Below are positions 1 through 11,964 of a stretch of 64,000 nucleotides of DNA, piece by piece. Source of the stretch: Gnetum montanum (taxonomy: Eukaryota; Streptophyta; Gnetopsida; Gnetales; Gnetaceae); assembly GCA_015680685.1 (NCBI GenBank), contig MNCI01010116.1:62001-126000 (forward strand). The letters run 5' to 3'. Within the stretch, counting starts at the first letter, position 1, and every line of letters begins with the position of its first letter. Below the pieces are notes generated by a model, which did not search any database, was not told the origin of the DNA, and saw nothing but the letters and a program-made list of their open reading frames with translations. The translations under genes were made by a program, and so were the position numbers.

Positions 1-738
1 GGTTTCCTGTGCGCTTCCTGTTATTGATATTTTCGGTTTTTTGCCAATCTAAGATTTGTCAGATGCAAGAGATATCTATAATTTTTAATGCAACTGCAAT
101 ACGTGCGGTATATCTTTGCCCTGTTATTGATTTTTTTGGCTATTTGCCGATCTAAGATTTGTCAGATGCAAGATCTTTGTAAATTTTAATGCAACTGCAA
201 TGCGTGCGGTATACCTTTGTCTAAATTTTAAATGATGGATTGAAAAATCCAATCTGACTTTTATAAATCAGATGGAGAAGATCTGAATAAATCTGTCAGA
301 TTAAAATTGTTAATAGCAGCAAAATAAATCAGTTATATTTACCTATGTTGGTAACGGCATTTTTCAATTTTTTCATTAAAAGCTACTTAGAGTGGAAAAT
401 CAAATATAAAAATAAAAGTAGAGAAGAAACTCCAAAACCACAAAGGAAAGACCCAGTAGTTATGGGAATGCTTTTGTAGGTTTTTCTCCTTAACAACCAA
501 TCTTGGAAAACCTTTCTTTTGAGGTAGGGGGAGGTAAAGGATTAGACCTTGCCCTCGTTCAAAAGTGGTGAATTGGGTTTTTACTTCCTACATAAGGCTT
601 ACTACTTGATAATGGGAAAGAAAAATATTGAAGAGAAACATTTAGGAATCTAGATGAAGCTTGATTGTTGAATAATGTCATCTTGAATTGACAATGGGAG
701 AAAATCATTTGTGGAATGATGAAGTAAAAGTCTTTGAA
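1..738. other. Left flank of element A, unrecognised sequence
   Basis: AT-rich DNA outside element A. It has no convincing reading frame, LTR boundary or protein similarity that I could recognise. The only structure is the tandem duplication at 17-222. It is presumably part of an older repeat into which A inserted, because the A target duplication follows immediately at 739-743. Confidence 0.5.
17..222. repeat. Two-copy tandem duplication, period 103 bp
   Basis: A unit beginning CCTGTTATTGAT at 17 is repeated at 120 and ends near 222. The copies share the stretches around GATTTGTCAGATGCAAGA and GCAACTGCAAT with scattered substitutions and a small indel, so the duplication is old. No function is evident. 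Confidence 0.85.
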
Positions 739-743
739 GTTGG

Positions 744-1827
744 TGTAACGATGGAAAACGTCGGAAATACCAAGTGGAAGTTCATGTACACAATTTCAAC
801 CCCGGATCTGTGTGAGGGTTGTGTTGGAGAAGATGAATCCAAGGTGTCTTGAACGGTTTTGTCAATCAAACAAACAGGGATTTACTTAATCCGTAAAATT
901 TTTGTGATAATTGGATGGCAAAATGGTGATTTTTATGAGAAGATATAATATCGTTAACCTCGAAGGTAATTGAAAACGATGTAATCGATTTAAAGCGATT
1001 GCAAAATCTGTATAGATAGGACACAGGAGATTTGATTTAGAGAACGTGTAATTCCAAGATTTGGGATTTAACTTACGAATAAAATATTTTGGATACAAAG
1101 ATTACGCTCTGAAGCGTAATGTGTTGTAAACCACTTTTGTTGGAGCTTTGGCAACCACTTTTGTTCTTTGGTTACGCTGCAATACGCTAGACAGTGTATT
1201 ATGACGTATGAATTGTTGATGCCTGAATTGTGCTATCTCTGTCATTGCTTGTATTACGTTGCATCATGCTCGATTACGCTGCATAGCGTAATTCAGCGTA
1301 AAATAGCGAACCTGCAAAAAATTGAAATGCTGTCACCGCGCTTCCTTTGTTTCTGTTCAGTCCTTCCAGGGTTTATTACGCTACATTGCGTATTGCAGCG
1401 TAATATGCCTCTTAACCAAAAAAGAAAACTTGTTGAAATGTGCAGCATGCTGTAGATCGTTGCTTAAGCCTTGAGATTTTGCTGAGTTGTCAAAGTCTCG
1501 AATTTTTGCCATCTCTAATGTTGCGATGGATTGCCTTCTAGAATTACGCTGCATTATGTGACGTTACGCTGGGTTGCGTAATGCGGCGTAATATGCCAAA
1601 AGTTAAAATTTTTGGGACATAGAAAACTTGCAAAGTTGAAAGCTTGCCATCGTGCACCCCTTGTCTTATTCTATCCTTTGGAGTTTATTACGTTGTGCTG
1701 CATAGCATGGCAGAACAGACCCTTAGCCGAAAAGGGAATTTGCTGAGCCGTGCCTTGTCGCAAATCCTTGTCTGAGTCGTAAGATTTTGTTGAACCGTTG
1801 AGGCCTCGAAATTTTCACGGTGTTTCA
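744..1827 (-). repeat. Element A 3' LTR, internally deleted
   Basis: On the minus strand it begins TGAAACACCGTG at 1827 and ends CGTTACA at 744, the usual TG...CA termini. It aligns along its length with 34675-36204, but it is 1,084 bp against 1,530 bp because a segment of about 444 bp (35038-35481 in the partner) is missing near 1101. The missing piece contains the TATA box, so this copy should be promoter-deficient. Short inverted repeats such as ATTACGCT-GCAT-AGCGTAAT (about 1274-1293) are frequent. Confidence 0.92.
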
Positions 1828-1844
1828 ATAGCCCCTTTTTGTTG
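1828..1844 (-). promoter_or_regulatory. Element A polypurine tract
   Basis: On the minus strand the purine-rich AACAAAAAGGGGCTAT lies directly against the 3' LTR start TGAAAC. It matches the tract of element B (AACAAAGAGGGGCCAA, 28426-28441) in position and sequence. Such tracts prime plus-strand DNA synthesis. Confidence 0.8.
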
Positions 1845-1977
1845 ACGTTTAGAAAACCTGTCCGAAAGACGTTGACAAAGAATACAAAACACCAGAGAGA
1901 TAAAGGCACCAACAACATCTGATGGCAATTGCTCAAATGTCGCCTTGTCAAACTTGGAAGTGCGAAGGTGGGGGGAG

Positions 1978-2060
1978 NNNNNNNNNNNNNNNNNNNNNNN
2001 NNNNNNNNNNNNNNNNNNNNNNNNNNNNNNNNNNNNNNNNNNNNNNNNNNNNNNNNNNNN
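1978..2060. other. Assembly gap (83 N)
   Basis: An unsequenced stretch in the 3' untranslated region of element A. Frames that appear to cross it are runs of unknown residues and carry no evidence. Confidence 0.98.
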
Positions 2061-3039
2061 AGAAGTGAGAGGAGGGAGGTTCGGGGAAGACTCAAGTATG
2101 TGAACATGAAACTTTCGCGAACAAGTCATTAGGTGTCCTTTGCGAGAAGTTACGCTGCCATATTGCATGTGAAGGGCTTGCGTGGACGAGTTGTGTTACG
2201 CCCGTATAGCTTGGATGAGTTGTTTTACATCCATTTTGCCAAGCTTTTTCCCCTTTTTTTTAATGCAAATTACATTCCACGAGGCAAGTTGCGTTACGCC
2301 AATTCATGGACATGATGATGCGAAAGAATTGACTAAATGTTCACATTCTGTACAAACAAAGAAGAGGGTAAATACGGTCGTAAGGATAAGGGAAGGGGAA
2401 AGCGAAGTAAGGTATCCGATGGAGGGAGAGGTAGGGTTTGCACTCCCAAGTAGCCAGGCTAGTCTGAGCAACCACTTCAGAACGCTGTGACACCTCACAT
2501 TCTTGATCAACGCTGTCGTAACAAGTAACCTGCAAAACATAACAGAGAGCAGAGAGTCAAAAGCAATATTCCTAATTGCTAGGGAGGCTGTTGAAACAAG
2601 CGTCGCCCAAAGTGAAAAGGAGAGTGTAGGCCACGAAACAGGAACTGTAGCAAGGAGCAAGGGTCCCAATGTTGATGCTGCGGTTCATGAAGCCGCCGTC
2701 GACAGCCAGATTCATCTTGCTCAAATGACTGGGCAAAGAACCAGTCAGATGAATTTGCTAAGCCAGAGTCTGGTGGCGGCGATGGATGGAGGCCACCGAG
2801 ACTGTGGATATCCATAGTTTCTTCGGGGCCCAAGCGACGAAGTTGATCCTAGGAGTTGCAACTACAGAGCGGCTGTCGTAGCAACATCTCCAAGGGGTTA
2901 GTAGTATGCCTTTCGGCATGTCTGAGGAATCAGTAGGATGCTGGTGGGGTAGCGGCGTTGCATCTATTCCAACGCCTTACCTGTTCCATCTGGTAGGGAT
3001 GTAGTGCAAGAGTGCCACGCTTGCTTGCTTCATGGATTG

Positions 3040-3450
3040 TCTGTTGACGGATTCCAATTTTGAGTCCTGGTTGACCATTGTTGCTGGTTTTAAGTCTCAG
3101 CAGACCATGGTCCCGGTTTAACATCTGGGCAGACTGAAACTTGCTAGTTTTATGTCGTAGCAGATGGTGGAAGAGCTAGTTTATGGTCCCAGCAGATCGT
3201 GCTGTGGGTGTTAGTTTTATGTCATGACCCAGGGACAAGTCTGTGCTGATTTAGCGTCTCAGTAGACGTATGCTTACCTTGCCAGTTTCACGTCATGGCG
3301 GACGGTCGGAAACTTTGCCATTTTAGCATCTTGGGGGACGCATGCAAGAAATGCTAGTTTTACGTCATAGCGGACGTGTACAACTTTGCCAGTTTTACGT
3401 TGTAGCGGATGTGTACAACTTTGCCAGTTTTATGTCGTAGCGGACGTTTG
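3040..3450 (-). repeat. Degenerate tandem repeats downstream of element A integrase
   Basis: About a dozen degenerate units of roughly 35-40 bp. On the plus strand the core resembles GCCAGTTTTACGTCGTAGCGG; the last three, around 3350-3450, are the clearest. On the minus, element-sense strand they read as variations of CCGCTACGACATAAAACT. Element B has similar units at the same structural place (27000-27380). Confidence 0.75.
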
Positions 3451-3478
3451 TTACCTTGCGCTTGAGCTGAGTCGATGC

Positions 3479-6400
3479 TTAGATGTGGTACTGCTTCAGA
3501 TACAGATGATTCACTAGATTCGGGTGTTCGTTGCTGTTGATGTCTGCTAGCCTGAATGCTCTGTTGTCGTATGCGCCGATGACTAGGAAAGGGCCTTCCC
3601 AGTTTGCAGAGAATTTGCCTACTGGTTCACAAATGGCCTTGAGAACTAAGTCTCATTTCTTGATCGGTCATTGATGTAGATTGTGCCGGTGCTTCTGTCT
3701 CTGTCTGTCCTGATATCTTTCGATGGTATCAAGTGTTTGGATGCGCTTCTCCTCCACTGAGTTTAAATCCACGATTTTAGACTCGTTGTGTTGAGTCTCA
3801 TTTATAATCGTGGAGAGGACCATCCGCAATGAGGGAACCTGTAATTCCAAGGGTAATACTGCTTCGGATCCATAGACTAGGCTATAGGGCATCTTGTCTG
3901 TAACTGTCCTGCACGTCGTACAATACGCCCATAGCACGTAGAGGATTTTTTCATGCCATCATTTTTTGTTGTTGTTGAGCATCTTCTTGAGTAGATTAAT
4001 AATTACCTTGTTTGTTGCTTCTGCTTGACTATTTTCTTGCAAGTAATAGGGTGAAGAAAAAGATTGCTTGATACCAAGGTTTTCGCAAAAAGATTTGATT
4101 TATGCATTACTAAATTGTGGCCCATTGTTGGTCACAATAGTCATAGGAAGCCTAAATCTGGTTACTATATTATCTAAGATGAAATGGCAAACCTATTGAG
4201 ATGTAATCTTCCGTAGGGGGATAGCCTCAACCCACTTTGTGAAATACTCAGTGGCGGTGATAATGAAGCTATGTCCTGCAGAAGATTTAGGCGCGATGGG
4301 ACCTATGATATCTAGTCTCCATCGTTGGAATGACCAAGTAATCTGTGTAGTGTGTAACTTGGTTGGTGACACGTGTATTAAGTTTGCGTAACGCTGGCAC
4401 GTGTCACATGTCTTGACCTTGGTAAGGCAATCTTTTTCCATGTATGGCCAATAGTACCCTAGGCGTTTGATTTTAGCGGCGATGGCTCGCGGGGCTACGT
4501 GTCCTCCATACAGCTCCTCGTGGACTTCGCTAACTATTCGTTGTGTTTGGTCATTATTAACGTAGGTTAGCAATACCCCATCGAAAGAGCGTCTACAGAG
4601 AGTACTGTCTCCGATGATGACGTATTTCCTGGCACGCTTGTGCACTGTGTCTTTTTGTGCATATGTTAGCTCGTGCGGTGGTTCGCCATGCAGAAAGTAA
4701 GTCTTAATGTTGTTGTACCATTTTGGCGTTCCTCCCGTGTTTAATGAAGAGATTTGCGCTGCTTGAATGACAACGTCTGTACATTCCATCATTAAAGTGG
4801 GCCAAGTGGCAAACAAATGTGGTAGCACGTTTAATGCCAGTGTGGCTAGTGCATCGGCTACAACATTTTTGTTACGCGGCATGTGTTGGACATCGATTGT
4901 CGTGAATTGTTTCAGAAGATCTTTAGCCATATCGTAGTAGGGTTGTAGATGTACAACTTTGCAGGCGTAGACCCTTGTTATTTGATTAATGACGAGTATC
5001 GAATCACCTCAAATTGCCAGGTGTTGAAGGTTGAGTTCCCTAGCTGTCAACAATCCTGTAAGGAGCCCTTCATACTCTGCCACATTATTCGTACAAGGGA
5101 AGGTTAGGCGGTAAGCCAGTGAATGTACATCCTCAGGGGAAAGCGTAATAATAGCGGCAACACTGCCGCCTGTGGTAGTCGAAGCTTCGTCGAAGTATAA
5201 CGTGGCTTCGAGGCCTGTTGATACAGGGCTTAAACTATGTACATGCTCATTTGGAAATTCTGGCTCTATCGTAGCTTGCTCATTAATAGGCGATGTTGGA
5301 AGTTGGTCAGCTATCGCTTGACCTTTAGTGGTCGATTGGGCAACATAATGTAAGTCGAATTCAGCTGTGATAGCTTTCCAACGAGCTATCCTACTACTCT
5401 CATACAAGTTGTTTGAGATAACTTGCAGAACATTGTTTTTGCAAATTATGTTGACTTGGCTGTGGAAAAGATAGTGTCTACATTTCTTGAGTGCGAAAAC
5501 CAATGCCAAACAGTTACGCTCCACTTCATTGTACCTCGTTTCGTACGCAAATAGAGCATGACTTAGATAATAGATAGGGGCTTTTGTCTTGTTGTTACTT
5601 TTTTGGCAAAGTAACGCTGCTATAGACACGTCTGAGCTTGCCAGATAAATATAAAAAGGTTGATCCCTTTGTGGCGGGAAAACCGTTGGTAAGTGTTGTA
5701 GCTCCTTCTTCAAGTTGTCAAATGCACACTGGCAGTCATCGGTCCATTCAAAATTAACACCCTTCTTAAGGAGATGTTGTATAGGATGTAATTTATTTGT
5801 TAACTTTGAAATGAACCGCTTGATAAATTGTAGTCTGCCCTGCAACCGACGTAGTTCCTTAAGGTTTGTAGGTGGCGTTAAATCAACGATGGCTTTAACC
5901 TTGTCGGGGTCGACTCAGATGCAACTTTCTGATACCACAAACCCCAACATGTGTTCGGTTTTGACTCTGAATACACATTTCTTTAGGTTGAGCTATAGGT
6001 CATACTTGAGACATTGTTTAAGGACTAACTCTAGATCTTCTGAATGATCTTTCAACTTTATAGACTTGACATTTATGTCATCTACGTAGTTGTTCAATCT
6101 CCCTAAGAGGTAATCGCTAAAGATGTATGTCATGGCTCGTTAATACGTCGCTCCAGCATTTTTTAGCCCGAAAGGCATCATAGTGTAACAGAAAGTCCCC
6201 TAGAGCATCATGAATGTTGTGGTTAATTGATGCTCCGGGTTAATACGAATTTAATTATAACCTGAAAAACCATCCATAAAGGACAGAAGCGCATGACCAG
6301 CTATTGTATCGATCAGTTGGTCAATACTCGGTAATAGGAAATTTTCCTTAATCGTGGCCTTATTCAGATCTTGGAAGTCTATGCAAATGCGTATTTCTCC

Positions 6401-6924
6401 TATTTTCTTAGAGACAACTACGATGTTCAACACCCAGTCCGAGTAATCTACCGTGCGAATAAAACCAACCTGATATAGCTTAGTGATTTTATTATGCACT
6501 GCTAGCACGATTTCTGGCTTAATCTTTTATGTCTTTTGTCTAATTGCTTTGATACGTGGGTCTAAAATTATGTTATGTTGTATTAATCTCGGGTCTAATC
6601 CCAGCATGTCTTCGTACGACCACGCAAATACAATAGCGTTATTTTGGAGCACTTGCATTATGCCACTTTGCGTCTGTTAAGAGTTTTATTTTCACCTTTG
6701 TGCATAACTATAGGGACCTCGTTGAGAGGGTCCTTGATCACATCACCAGCTTCCAAGTCTTAAGTTCGGACCAAATGTTCTGGCTAGTCTAGGGATATTT
6801 TTGATGTTGCTATGGTTGCGTCACAGAGGGAAGCGTCTGTTCCTATTAGCGTGTGATTGAGCTATCTAATGGTCTCTCCATATGGGGCTGTTAAGGCTAG
6901 GGGTGCGGATAAAGCTGCGTCCAT
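3479..6924 (-). pseudogene. pol: Element A pol: RT, two RNase H domains, integrase (decayed)
   Basis: It starts at ATG 6924, matching the element B pol start, and ends with the TAA at 3481-3479. In order it encodes reverse transcriptase with an intact YVDD box (about 6085), the conventional RNase H, a second archaeal-type RNase H (TLYFDEAS ... NNVAEYEGLL, about 5230-5040), and integrase. The integrase has an HHCC zinc-binding region (about 4535-4390) and the D,D-35-E core. Within the core the second catalytic aspartate reads Asn (VTNNGPQF against TDNGPQF in B), so integrase would be inactive. Several in-frame stops interrupt RT between 6250 and 5850 and integrase between 4190 and 3940. A CAG|G splice-acceptor-like site lies at 6938-6936, just upstream of the ATG. 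Confidence 0.9.
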
Positions 6925-6938
6925 TTGCAAATTGCCCT

Positions 6939-7523
6939 GCAAAACCGTCAAAAACGGAAGTTGTTACATTGTTTTTTTTCGATCTGTTGAAACGATCAAA
7001 GTTTATTTTTCTTTGCATTAGAGTTGCATATTAGAGAAGCTTCCAGTTTAAGGTCTTAGTGTATCGTTACAAATATGCACAGTTTATGAGAAAATGGCGA
7101 GCCAGGCTTCCTAGATGCTAGCGTGTGACTTTTGTTAAGTAAGATGAAAGATGTAGCGTGGCGTGTCTAGTGTGTCGAAATAAGTGAATTTGAATTTTTG
7201 TACAGACCGTAGTTAATGCAGCTGGATTACGAGGTGATAAGCTATGTAATAGTTTAGGGTCATTTCGGACCGCAATTCATACGATATTTGCGAAATTAAT
7301 GCCCTAATCTTCGCGTTTCATGTCATGTTGACACTGGCATTTCGGGAAAGTTCCGCATCGATCGGGCAAAAAATCAGTTAGTTTCAAACATTTCGTTTAT
7401 AAACGAGTGGTTCATGCTCAAAACAGGCCATAGATATCGCGAGTTTGAATCTAGCTACAGTGGAAAGGGAGCGGAAGCAAGGCGTAAACATACGATTTTG
7501 TGAAGATTTGTTCAATTACAACT
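6939..7523. promoter_or_regulatory. Spacer and probable promoter of the A antisense gene
   Basis: This spacer separates the divergent starts of pol (minus strand) and the antisense gene (plus strand). A TATA-like TTTATAAA at 7396-7403 sits inside the small palindrome CGTTTATAAACG, about 120 bp before the ATG at 7524, a normal plant spacing. The reverse strand near 6945 has the pyrimidine-rich run expected before the pol splice acceptor. No coding frame is supported. Confidence 0.5.
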
Positions 7524-8153
7524 ATGGCACCAAAGGTTAGAGGGAAGAATGCCAAATTGGTGAAGATTGACGAAGTGCAGGAGAGTTTGCAGTGGGCTTC
7601 ACAGGCCAGAGTCGAGACTCGAGAGGTTACTCCACTTAACCGGTAAGTCGCCTTTCATCCTCTTGCACTATTGTTATCTTTGTTGCAGCGTCGTGGTCGT
7701 GTCTATTTTGAATGTGTATATTGTGTCGGGCGTTAATATCTGTTTACACGAACTGAGCTATTGTAGTTTGATATATTACCCTTATCCTCACTGTTGGAGA
7801 CGGACTTTGTGTTGTCACGAGGGTTTGGGTAATGTTGAGTAATATTGTGCAGATGTAATGTATAACTGAAAAAGTCTAGGCATTGTACCCATGCGTAGCG
7901 TAATCAGGGTTCTGTTTTCTTTTTCTTTTCTCACCCGTAATAGTTGCATGTTACGCTAGAGTAATACGCAGTGTTGGTTTCATTGCCATTGTCAGGGACA
8001 GACCTTGAGCTGTTGCAAGGGTTTGGGCGATTTTGGTCATGCGTCTCCAGTATAATGTGTAATTTTCTGGGAGTCAAGAGAACCCTAATGTCACATGATG
8101 AACGTTCATGTCTAAATGGTTTGTCTAATAGTAATGTTTTTTTTATTGTACAG

Positions 8154-8603
8154 TATTATGCTAAAGCCCGTCCTAATCGTTTTGGACATCGTGGACGTTC
8201 TATGCTGCTTACATAGTCTCGTGGCCAATGTTCCTCCTCCTCACGCTCGTATAAAGGAGGAGGTGGTATGGTTCCGAAGGGGCACACGGGAGTTGTTGCA
8301 GTTTTTGCTTCGTAATTATAGTGTAATCGTTTGGTTGCATCTACCAAGCGATGTAGCTGCTGCCATTCTAGAGACGCTACTAGTTGGGTCGACGCAGAGC
8401 ATCTTGACATTCCTGACAGACAGCACGATTGAAACTGTGCGAGTGCAAGATCGCGAACAAAGCGCGAAAGGTTTGAGACGTTTGAGCTGGATTTAGGAGA
8501 TGCCCAAATTTAACTGTTATCACGCCTACAACACTCTGTTGGTGGCCTGTCATCTCACAACCTACTTCCAGAATCCACCTGACATTGTGTATTATTCAAG
8601 CGG
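8154..8603 (+). other. Exon 2 of the A antisense gene: FCP1/HAD-like region
   Basis: 450 bp, exactly the length of the B exon. The first strand reads VLIVLDIVDVL, where FCP1-type phosphatases have a DxDG[TV]-like motif: the first acid is kept and the second is Val. WFRRGTRELLQFLLRNYSV followed by IVWL matches the family's R-x-G-x-x-E-F-L ... V-[AG]-[IV]-W-[ST] segment. Beyond an in-frame TAG near 8494, NTLLVAC...FQNPP corresponds to the family's NTLLVDDSP...NPP, with the two metal-binding acids replaced by Ala-Cys. Similarity was judged by eye from family knowledge. Confidence 0.6.
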
Positions 8604-11372
8604 GTAAGTTTTTTTGTTTTTTTTTCGCGGTGTTACAATATGCTAACTACTGTTTGAATTTGCGTTGAGCGTAAAGAATTTGCCTATCTTCTATGGTGTA
8701 GATTCTTCATCAATGACAGTGGTCTCCTGGGTGATAACGATACATTGTCTTTGACCGAAAGGACCATAAGGGAATTTACTTCTATCAGCAATGTAAGGGC
8801 CAGTGTCATGGGACAACTGGCATTCGAAATCTCAGAGTATCCTACTTGCTATGTTGAATTCTTTACCAGATGTAAAAAACTCGGATGGCTGGATAGAGAG
8901 TGGACTTTGGATCCTCCCCTCACCGTCGCAAACATGCAAAGGAAAATCCCTCCATTTCCTTTGCCATTCGGGCCTGGTAAACTTTATTATGATGGTCAAT
9001 TGTACACTGTTATTAGCTAGAAATGATGTATAAAGTTGTCTTATTTTTGTTATATTGCCTTAACTATTGTTTTATGTTGACAGTCAGGGAATCACGGGAA
9101 ATTATGATTATGGCCTCTGGTCGTGAGGCAAACAGTCTCTTCTTCCATTACAGTGATATAAAGGACACATAACGCTGGATTGGCCATAGAGTGGCCCCAG
9201 TTGTGTTAACCAATAACCTTCGAGAGGCTGGACTGATGGACCTATTTTTGGCCATAACTCCCGATGTCACTGCTGGTGAAATGTTGACCCTAGTCAACTC
9301 CTTCAGTGAAGAAGCTGAGCATCTTTGCATACGTGTGCGTAATGTGCGTGTGAATTTTGATATTGACGCTCAATTGTTTGCCGATCTCTTTGGTGTCCCC
9401 TCTGATGACCTTCCTATAGAGGAAAAGTCGAAGAGGAGTTCCAAGTACCAACTTGAGATAGAGGAGTGACTAGGAATTAAGAAAGAGGTTAAGGGAATCC
9501 CTGCTAACAAGATTCAACTGGAGGTGGCCAATACTATTTACCCCCTTTTTTGAGCCCAGGCCTTCCCCAAGACACTCTCCCAAGGGAGATTCCTTATCAT
9601 AGAATATGTCCGAATTATGCGAGAGGTCATGGAGGAGGGGACACGGTTCAATTGGGCTAGCTATTTTGCTGAAGGCCTGCACGTTGAAATGGTCAGGCTT
9701 TGCAAGAAGCTTGAGTCTCGTTTCAATGTGCATTCTTTCTTCTTCATAGCTTGCTTCTGGCGTTTTGCTAAATTTCTGGTAGTCCAAAGGAATGGGGTCT
9801 AGGTGCAGCAAGACCGCAGCCAGATTTCCAAACCATGGATTTCTCATGTTTTCGGCACTACCCGGTCGCAAGACTCTCCTGAAGGAATCAGGGAATCATT
9901 TTCAGTAACGACTAAAAATATGGCGGTGCCTTGAACGCGAGGTCAAGACAGCGTGGGTGGGATGCTCCCCTCTTACACCGGTGATGTGTCAAGGGGGAAG
10001 CACCTGGCGGTTGAAATAGTGGATTTGTTGGTGCAATGAAAGAAGCCTCGTTTGATCAAGGAGCTTGTCGAGCTAGCAGGTGGTGTGGGGAAGAAGATGC
10101 AGGTCAGATTTCAGAGGAGTAATCCTTTAGTCGGTAAGTACAGAAATGTGTTAATGGTTATGGTTATGTTGCGTACAGACACTGTTGCATTGCGTAATCT
10201 TTATTGAGCAAGAGTGAAGTCCTGAGTTAACTGATGATGTTGTATGACAGCGAAGGAGAAGATTGTGGAGTGGTTGACCCCTAAAACAGGGGCTATAGTT
10301 TTGCAGCACGGAGAAGGGGCCCTGGTCTCGGAAGAAGAGACCCCAGTCAATAAGGCGAGCAGCGCGTAGGTCCCTGTGCGTGAAAAGGAAGTAGCAGTGG
10401 AGGATGCCGAAGTCCTTTCGGCTGGAACTGGAAAAGGTAAGTGATTTGTCGCTCGGTGAGTTTAACTTTCATAGCATACTAGACTTTAGACAACTGCTTG
10501 TGGAGGTTTTACTAGTCATCGTAACATCTCAGTTATGTCTTTATATGTAATTTATCCTATGTAATAGGTGATTAGAGCGTACACTTATCAACAGTGGTGA
10601 CCAGATCTTGGGGCGAATTTCCTGATAAATTTGCCTTTATGGAAGGCGTCGTCAACGATATGATCGGTTGCTTAGAGCGAATCGATCTTGAAGCCGGTAT
10701 GTTACGATCATTACGCAGGGGTTATTCCATTATAGTATTACGCTACCTAATTACGCCTAATCACCATTTTATGTCATTAGGAGCTCACCTTAGATGGGAT
10801 TCGTCAGAGCCTATTAACTTAGACGCCACCGAACCTCCATCAGAAGCGATTGTTGTGCCACGCAATATTTATGATGAGATGCATAAATGTGCTGTACGTT
10901 GACTCGCTCCTTATGGCAATGCCAAAACATGAATGAAGACCTTTCGAAGAGACTGCAAAGGTCAGAGAAGGAGAAGGTGGCTCTAAGTGACGAGCTTGGG
11001 GATTTGAGGTTGCGGAACAAATTCCTACAAGCCCAGGGAACTAACAACGAGGACTGACAGACAGCTGTTATTGACTATGCTCGTTATTGGACGATCGTCA
11101 AGAACAGTGTCCGGACTAGTCGTGAACTGGTCGAGCAACAAAAGTAGATGGATCTCCTAGCTTAAAAAAATCAAGACTGGAAGGACTTTAGCACGAGTGT
11201 CCAAGAATGGGGGTAGACGCAGAAAGACTATAAATATGTCTATAAGCGAGAAAGTGCTGCCTACTGTCAATATCACAGGGATTTTGCCATTGAGGCTTAG
11301 TCCCTTCGACTATTCCTCAACGTCATTGGTGCTTCTAGAGCATTTGAGAAGTTTCAGGAGCAAGTGACGGTG

Positions 11373-11377
11373 AGTGC
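11373..11377. repeat. Element B left target duplication (AGTGC)
   Basis: The five bases before the B 5' LTR are AGTGC; the five after the 3' LTR (29594-29598) are ATTGC. One mismatch is compatible with ageing. The site lies in exon 7 of the A antisense gene. Confidence 0.7.
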
Positions 11378-11517
11378 TGAAACACCACAAAATATTGAGC
11401 TTGGTACTTCTCCGGCAAAAAGCAGGTCCCTGGGACCAACGGACAACCATGGCTACATTTGGTGTCACACATTGCAACTTTGGGATCGAAATACTTAGTT
11501 TTCACTAAGTATACTGT

Positions 11518-11875
11518 GCCAGCGTATACGCCCAAGTTCACACCCGCAGCGTATACGCCCAGCGTAGACATCCAACTTACACGCCCGACGTACACGCCTC
11601 ACATGTACGCTCGGCAGGTACAACAGATGCATACGCCTAACGATGAAATCCAAAGACAGTATGAAAACAGCACTGAAGAGCAAGAATTGAAGCAAGTTGA
11701 CAACCGTCAGCGTATACGCCCCAGTGTATATGCCCAGCATCCATCAGTGTATATGCCCAGCGTATACGCCTAGCGTCCATAGTATCTCCACCCAAGTTCA
11801 CACATGCCTAGCATGTCCAGCGTATATGCCGACCTAATGCAGCATATACGCCCCACGTATACGCCCAGCAGATGT
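11518..11875. repeat. Array of GCGTATACGC palindromic motifs in the B 5' LTR U3
   Basis: The perfect 10-bp palindrome GCGTATACGC, or one-mismatch forms such as GTGTATATGC, recurs at irregular spacing (for example 11521, 11552, 11709, 11761, 11820, 11844, 11856). It is repeated in the 3' LTR (28585-28930). Irregular spacing argues against simple slippage and in favour of binding-site-like elements. Confidence 0.8.
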
Positions 11876-11956
11876 AATATGTTGTATATTTGTAAATTGT
11901 ATGCACCTGGTCAACGTGCCACGTGTCTCCTAACCTGAGTCTAGCGTAACAACCGG

Positions 11957-11964
11957 TATAAAAG
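11957..11964 (+). promoter_or_regulatory. TATA box of the B 5' LTR
   Basis: TATAAAAG in the context CCGGTATAAAAGCC, conserved in the 3' LTR at 29021-29028. It is the likely core promoter for the genomic RNA of element B. Confidence 0.75.

Larger units (their letters stand above)
1845..3478 (-). other. Element A 3' untranslated region with gap
   Basis: The stretch between the end of integrase and the 3' LTR. It holds the tandem-repeat block at 3040-3450 and an 83-bp run of N at 1978-2060. Short open frames on both strands between 2300 and 2830 have no recognisable domains and no counterpart in the matching part of element B, so I do not call them genes. Confidence 0.6.

Noticed and set aside
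886-1098. Open frame of 70 codons conserved between both A LTRs (also 34820-35032)
   Set aside because: Conservation is explained by LTR duplication; no domain, and it lies on the element's sense strand within the LTR without a supported start. Recorded only as LTR sequence.
2304-2833. Overlapping frames of 84-121 codons in the A 3' untranslated region
   Set aside because: No domain, no match in the equivalent part of B, and they overlap in conflicting frames.
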